The notes under the pieces were generated by a model, which ran no database searches, was not told the DNA's origin, and saw only the letters and a list, made by a program, of their open reading frames with translations. Both the position numbers and the translations under genes were made by a program. From Actinomycetes bacterium (lineage in GTDB: Bacteria; Actinomycetota; Actinomycetes; Actinomycetales; Microbacteriaceae), in the NCBI GenBank assembly GCA_021793715.1, contig JAJYSF010000023.1:1-8601 (forward strand): a stretch of 8,601 nucleotides of DNA, written 5' to 3'. Positions 5,969-8,601 of the stretch are shown piece after piece. Numbering within the stretch: the first letter of the stretch is position 1; each line of letters opens with the position of its first letter.

Positions 5969-7000
5969 ATGACCACCAGCAGGATTCGTCCACGTGCCCG
6001 CACGACGATCACCGACGTCGCGCGCGCCGCCGGCGTGTCGGTGGCCACCGTCTCGAAAGTGATCAACGGGCGAGACGGCGTCGCCGCGGCGACGAGCGAG
6101 CGCGTTCTGAAGGTCGTCTCCGACCTCGGGTACGCCAGCTCGCTCGTCGCGACGTCCATGCGCCGGAGCCGCACGCACGTCCTCGGCGTGCTCGTGGCCG
6201 AGTTCGAGCCGTTTGCCCTGCGCCTGCTCAACGGCGTCTCCAGCGCGCTCAGCAATACGGACTACGACGTGCTCGCCTATGCCGGTGCGGTCTCATCCGG
6301 ATCTCACCACGGGTGGGAGAGCCGCTCGCTGTCACGACTCGGCGGCACGCTCATCGACGGGGCCATCGTGGTCACCCCGACCGTGCGGCCGCCCGAGACG
6401 GCCGTTCCCGTCGTCTCGATCGATCCGCACACGGGCCCCGCCGGATCCGCGAGCGTCGACACCGACAACCTGCGGGGCGCGCGCCTCGCGACCGAGCACC
6501 TCATCTCGCTCGGCCACACCCGCATCGGGCACCTGCGCGGCCGGAGCGATCTGGAATCCGCACGCCTCCGTGAGCGCGGGTACGCCGAGGCGCTGTCGAC
6601 CGCCGGCATCGCCCGCGACGCAGCGCTGGTCGCCGAGGGCGGCTACCGCGCCGCCGAGGCGTCCGAGGGCGCGGCTGTCCTGCTCGACCTCGATCAGCCG
6701 CCGACGGCCATCTTCGCCGCGAACGACATCTCGGCGATGGAGCTCATCCGCGTCGCGAACGCCCGTGGCGTGCGGGTGCCGGAGGATCTGTCCGTGGTCG
6801 GCTTCGACGACATCCCCGAAGCGGTCGCGATGACGCCGTCCCTGACGACGGTCCGTCAGCCGCTGGAGGACATGGGCCGCACGGCGGTCGATCTGCTCGT
6901 TCGCATGATGGACGAGGATGCGGCGCCGAGGCACATCCGCCTCGATTCCGATCTCGTCGTACGCGAGTCGACCGCCGCGCTCGGCTCTCAGACTCGGTAG
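5969..7000 (+). CDS. LacI-family transcriptional regulator
   Basis: A 343-residue sugar-responsive DNA-binding protein, the likely local repressor of the importer operon. The N-terminal helix-turn-helix spans about 13-60: TITDVARAAGVSVATVSKVI (13-32), with the recognition helix around 23-33 and LGY at 53-55. A periplasmic-binding-protein-like sensor domain follows (about 70-335), with LGHTRIGHL (181-189), AND at 251-253 and the VVGFDDIP segment (276-283), standard for this family. The hinge after LGY reads ASSLVATSMR rather than the usual P-N-x-x-A-R-x-L. The ATG at 5969 has a strong AGGAGG three bases upstream. It is divergent from the importer operon across 190 bp containing operator-like palindromes. 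Its 3' end overlaps the convergent oxidoreductase gene by 13 bp. The effector is unknown; it is presumably the imported sugar or a product of the GH3 enzyme. Confidence 0.95.
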   Translation: MTTSRIRPRARTTITDVARAAGVSVATVSKVINGRDGVAAATSERVLKVVSDLGYASSLVATSMRRSRTHVLGVLVAEFEPFALRLLNGVSSALSNTDYDVLAYAGAVSSGSHHGWESRSLSRLGGTLIDGAIVVTPTVRPPETAVPVVSIDPHTGPAGSASVDTDNLRGARLATEHLISLGHTRIGHLRGRSDLESARLRERGYAEALSTAGIARDAALVAEGGYRAAEASEGAAVLLDLDQPPTAIFAANDISAMELIRVANARGVRVPEDLSVVGFDDIPEAVAMTPSLTTVRQPLEDMGRTAVDLLVRMMDEDAAPRHIRLDSDLVVRESTAALGSQTR

Positions 7001-8100
7001 GGATCCCAGTCGGCCGGGATCGGCTCGGGCCGGTCGGCACGGCTCGTCACGTCGACGGTCTGCCCCGTCGCGACGGACTGTTCGATGGCGATCATCGTGT
7101 CGAGCACGTGGAGACCGATCTCGGCGGAGGCGCGGTGCGGCTGCCCCGAGCGGATCGCTCGCACCATGTCGATGACGCCGAGCCCGCGGCCGCCCACGAC
7201 GCCGTCGGAGGGGAGTTCCTCCCACGCCTGTTCGCGCGTCTCGCGGTTCGGGACGCGCATGACCCTGAGCGGCCCCTCGAACATGTTCGGGTCGGGAATC
7301 GCGAGGGTGCCCTCGGTGCCGGTCACCTCGAAGAAGCCCATCCGGACGAGCGGTGAGTCCCAGCTGTAGACGCTCGTGCTGGTCCCGCCCGCTTCGAACT
7401 CGAGGTTCGCGTGCACGTGGGTCGGCACGCTCACGGGGAACATCTCCCCCGTGCGCGGCCCAGCCATGACGCGTCGCTCCTGCTGCGGCGTCAGCCCGAA
7501 GGCGGACGCGCGCGTGACGGATCCGAACACGTGCACGAGGGTCGTCAGGTAGTACGGCCCCATATCGAAGATCGGGCCGGCGCCGCGCTGGAAGAAGAAG
7601 TCGGGGTTCTGGTGCCACTGGTCGGGGCCCGGGCCCTGCATGGTGGTCGTCGCGGCCAGGGGCTGACCGATGTCGCCACGGGCGATCGCGCGCAGTGCGC
7701 TCTGCACGCCGCGCCCGAGCACGGTGTCGGGCGCGATGCCGACGCGCAGCCCCTTCTCGGCGGCGCGCTGCACGAGCTGCCGTCCGGACTCGCGGTCGAC
7801 GGAGATCGGCTTCTCGCTCCACACGTGCTTGCCCGCGTCGATCGCGGCGAGCGAGATCTCGGCGTGCACGGCCGGGATCGTTAGGTTCACCACGAGCTCC
7901 ACGTCCGGGTGGGCGAGGATGTCCGCCGGGCGGCCGGAGTCGCGCACGCCGTGCTTCTCGGCCTGCGCGGCCGCGCGGTCGGTGTCGATGTCGCCGATCG
8001 CGACGACCTCGACCTCGGGGAACTGCGCGAGGTGCTCCAGGTAGGTGTCGCTGATCATCCCTGCGCCGATGAATCCGACGCCCAGAGGCTGACTGGTCAT
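6988..8100 (-). CDS. Gfo/Idh/MocA-family NAD(P)-dependent oxidoreductase
   Basis: A 370-residue cytoplasmic sugar or polyol dehydrogenase-like protein. The Rossmann fold opens with VGFIGAGMIS (8-17), a GxGxx(S) dinucleotide motif, and has an acidic GDID stretch at 36-39 at the end of the second strand. WSEKPIS (94-100) carries the family EKP motif with the conserved Lys97. The C-terminal alpha/beta domain includes FDMGPYY (178-184), where many relatives have D-x-G-x-H, so a Tyr may replace the usual His. The start at 8100 is chosen because it directly precedes the Rossmann strand, has AAGGAG 7 nt upstream, and overlaps the preceding stop by 4 bp (ATGA). An in-frame ATG at 8235 would add an Arg-rich stretch overlapping the upstream gene and is rejected. 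Pairing with a TIM-barrel isomerase-like gene is common in inositol, rare-sugar and 3-keto-glycoside pathways. The substrate is not readable from sequence. Confidence 0.93.
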   Translation of the reverse strand: MTSQPLGVGFIGAGMISDTYLEHLAQFPEVEVVAIGDIDTDRAAAQAEKHGVRDSGRPADILAHPDVELVVNLTIPAVHAEISLAAIDAGKHVWSEKPISVDRESGRQLVQRAAEKGLRVGIAPDTVLGRGVQSALRAIARGDIGQPLAATTTMQGPGPDQWHQNPDFFFQRGAGPIFDMGPYYLTTLVHVFGSVTRASAFGLTPQQERRVMAGPRTGEMFPVSVPTHVHANLEFEAGGTSTSVYSWDSPLVRMGFFEVTGTEGTLAIPDPNMFEGPLRVMRVPNRETREQAWEELPSDGVVGGRGLGVIDMVRAIRSGQPHRASAEIGLHVLDTMIAIEQSVATGQTVDVTSRADRPEPIPADWDPYRV

Positions 8101-8601
8101 GCGTTCTCTCCTTCGATGAGCGTGCGGATGCCCGCGAGTCCCTCGGTGACGCCGTCGTAGATGTCTCCGCGATACTCGTCGAACTCGACGACGAGCAGTT
8201 CCGCGGCGGGCGCCGCGGCGAGGATCGGACCCCACCCGATCGCGCCCTGGCCGGCGGGGAGCTGGTCCTCACGGTCGGTGCTCAGGGCATCGCCGACGAG
8301 CGGCGCATCCTTGATGTGCAGCTGTCGCACGCGCGATCCGAGACGCGTGAGCACCGCGGCCACGTCGGCCCCGCCCACCGCCGCCCAGTACGCGTCGACC
8401 TCGAGCCCAATGTCGTCCGGGAGCTCGGCAGCCAGCACCTCGAGCGCGGTCTCGTCGCCGAAGACGTTCTCGACCTCCCACGCGTGGTTGTGATACCCGA
8501 ACTCCAGGCCATACTTCTTCGCGAGCTCGCCGTGTTCCGCCAGCTGCTCGGCATTGCGCTTGACGTCGTCGCGCGTCGCCCACCGCTCCGCGGCGATCAT
8601 C
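8097..8601 (-). CDS. Sugar phosphate isomerase/epimerase-like TIM-barrel protein, C-terminal part
   Basis: The gene enters from the right edge; about 167 C-terminal codons are visible. The first methionine in view (8600-8598) is probably internal, because family members are usually about 250-300 residues and the early barrel strands are missing here. Visible motifs, numbered from that methionine, are GYHNHAWE (35-42), GLEVDAYW (65-72), QLHIKDA (93-99) and VVEFDE (137-142). These match the xylose-isomerase-like/AP-endonuclease-2 barrel, whose conserved His, Asp and Glu residues (here probably from D69, H95 and E139) bind a divalent metal. Members isomerise or epimerise sugars (IolE- and Hyi-like), and some cleave 3-keto-glycosides. 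Its stop overlaps the oxidoreductase start by 4 bp, so the two are almost certainly co-translated and act in one pathway. More genes of this unit may lie to the right. Confidence 0.88.
   Translation of the reverse strand, partial: MIAAERWATRDDVKRNAEQLAEHGELAKKYGLEFGYHNHAWEVENVFGDETALEVLAAELPDDIGLEVDAYWAAVGGADVAAVLTRLGSRVRQLHIKDAPLVGDALSTDREDQLPAGQGAIGWGPILAAAPAAELLVVEFDEYRGDIYDGVTEGLAGIRTLIEGENA

Noticed and set aside
7005..7030. CGGCC...GGCCG repeat near the end of the oxidoreductase gene as a terminator
   Set aside because: It lies within coding sequence for the C-terminal residues and has no T-run on either strand.
8101..8235. N-terminal extension of the oxidoreductase to the ATG at 8235
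   Set aside because: It would add 45 mostly Arg-rich residues overlapping the upstream TIM-barrel gene. The Rossmann motif begins right after the ATG at 8100, which has a good Shine-Dalgarno and an ATGA overlap.
6332..8272. A 646-codon minus-strand open frame across the LacI and oxidoreductase genes
   Set aside because: It runs out of frame through two well-supported genes and is dominated by Arg, Ala and Gly; typical of GC-rich DNA.

Overview
The window looks like chromosomal DNA from a high-GC actinobacterium. The base composition is strongly GC-rich, codons end mostly in G or C, and the gene set (CUT1 sugar importer without its own ATPase, GH3 glycosidase, LacI and ROK regulators) is typical of Microbacteriaceae-like soil or plant-associated bacteria. 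The family-level placement is inference from style; there is no rRNA or other marker in the window.

Layout. From right to left on the minus strand, 5778 down to 193, lies a four-gene operon: a sugar-binding lipoprotein (4492-5778), a MalF-type permease (3470-4480), a MalG-type permease (2595-3473) and a GH3 beta-glycosidase (193-2598). The first two genes are 11 bp apart and the last two junctions are 4-bp ATGA overlaps. Directly after it, in the same direction, starts a ROK-family regulator cut off by the window edge (1-134). The operon is driven from a 190-bp divergent control region (5779-5968). That region carries a TTGACA -35 element, palindromic operator candidates touching it, and an inverted repeat at the predicted mRNA 5' end. 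On the other side of this region a LacI-family regulator (5969-7000) is read on the plus strand. It converges with, and overlaps by 13 bp, a second minus-strand unit: a Gfo/Idh/MocA oxidoreductase (6988-8100) preceded, with another ATGA overlap, by a sugar-phosphate-isomerase/epimerase-like TIM-barrel protein cut off by the right edge (8097-8601).

How it probably works. The lipoprotein captures an oligosaccharide or glycoside outside the membrane. The two permeases import it using an ATPase encoded elsewhere. The GH3 enzyme, which has no signal peptide, hydrolyses it in the cytoplasm. The LacI protein is the obvious candidate repressor and sugar sensor. The oxidoreductase/TIM-barrel pair may process the released sugar, or act on glycosides by oxidation and elimination; its substrate cannot be read from sequence. 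No mobile elements, CRISPR arrays, tRNA or rRNA genes were seen. The locus is a well-made but recognisable carbohydrate-uptake locus, and I found no convincing sign of a wholly new type of system. The points most worth a second look are the control region and the oxidoreductase/TIM-barrel pair.
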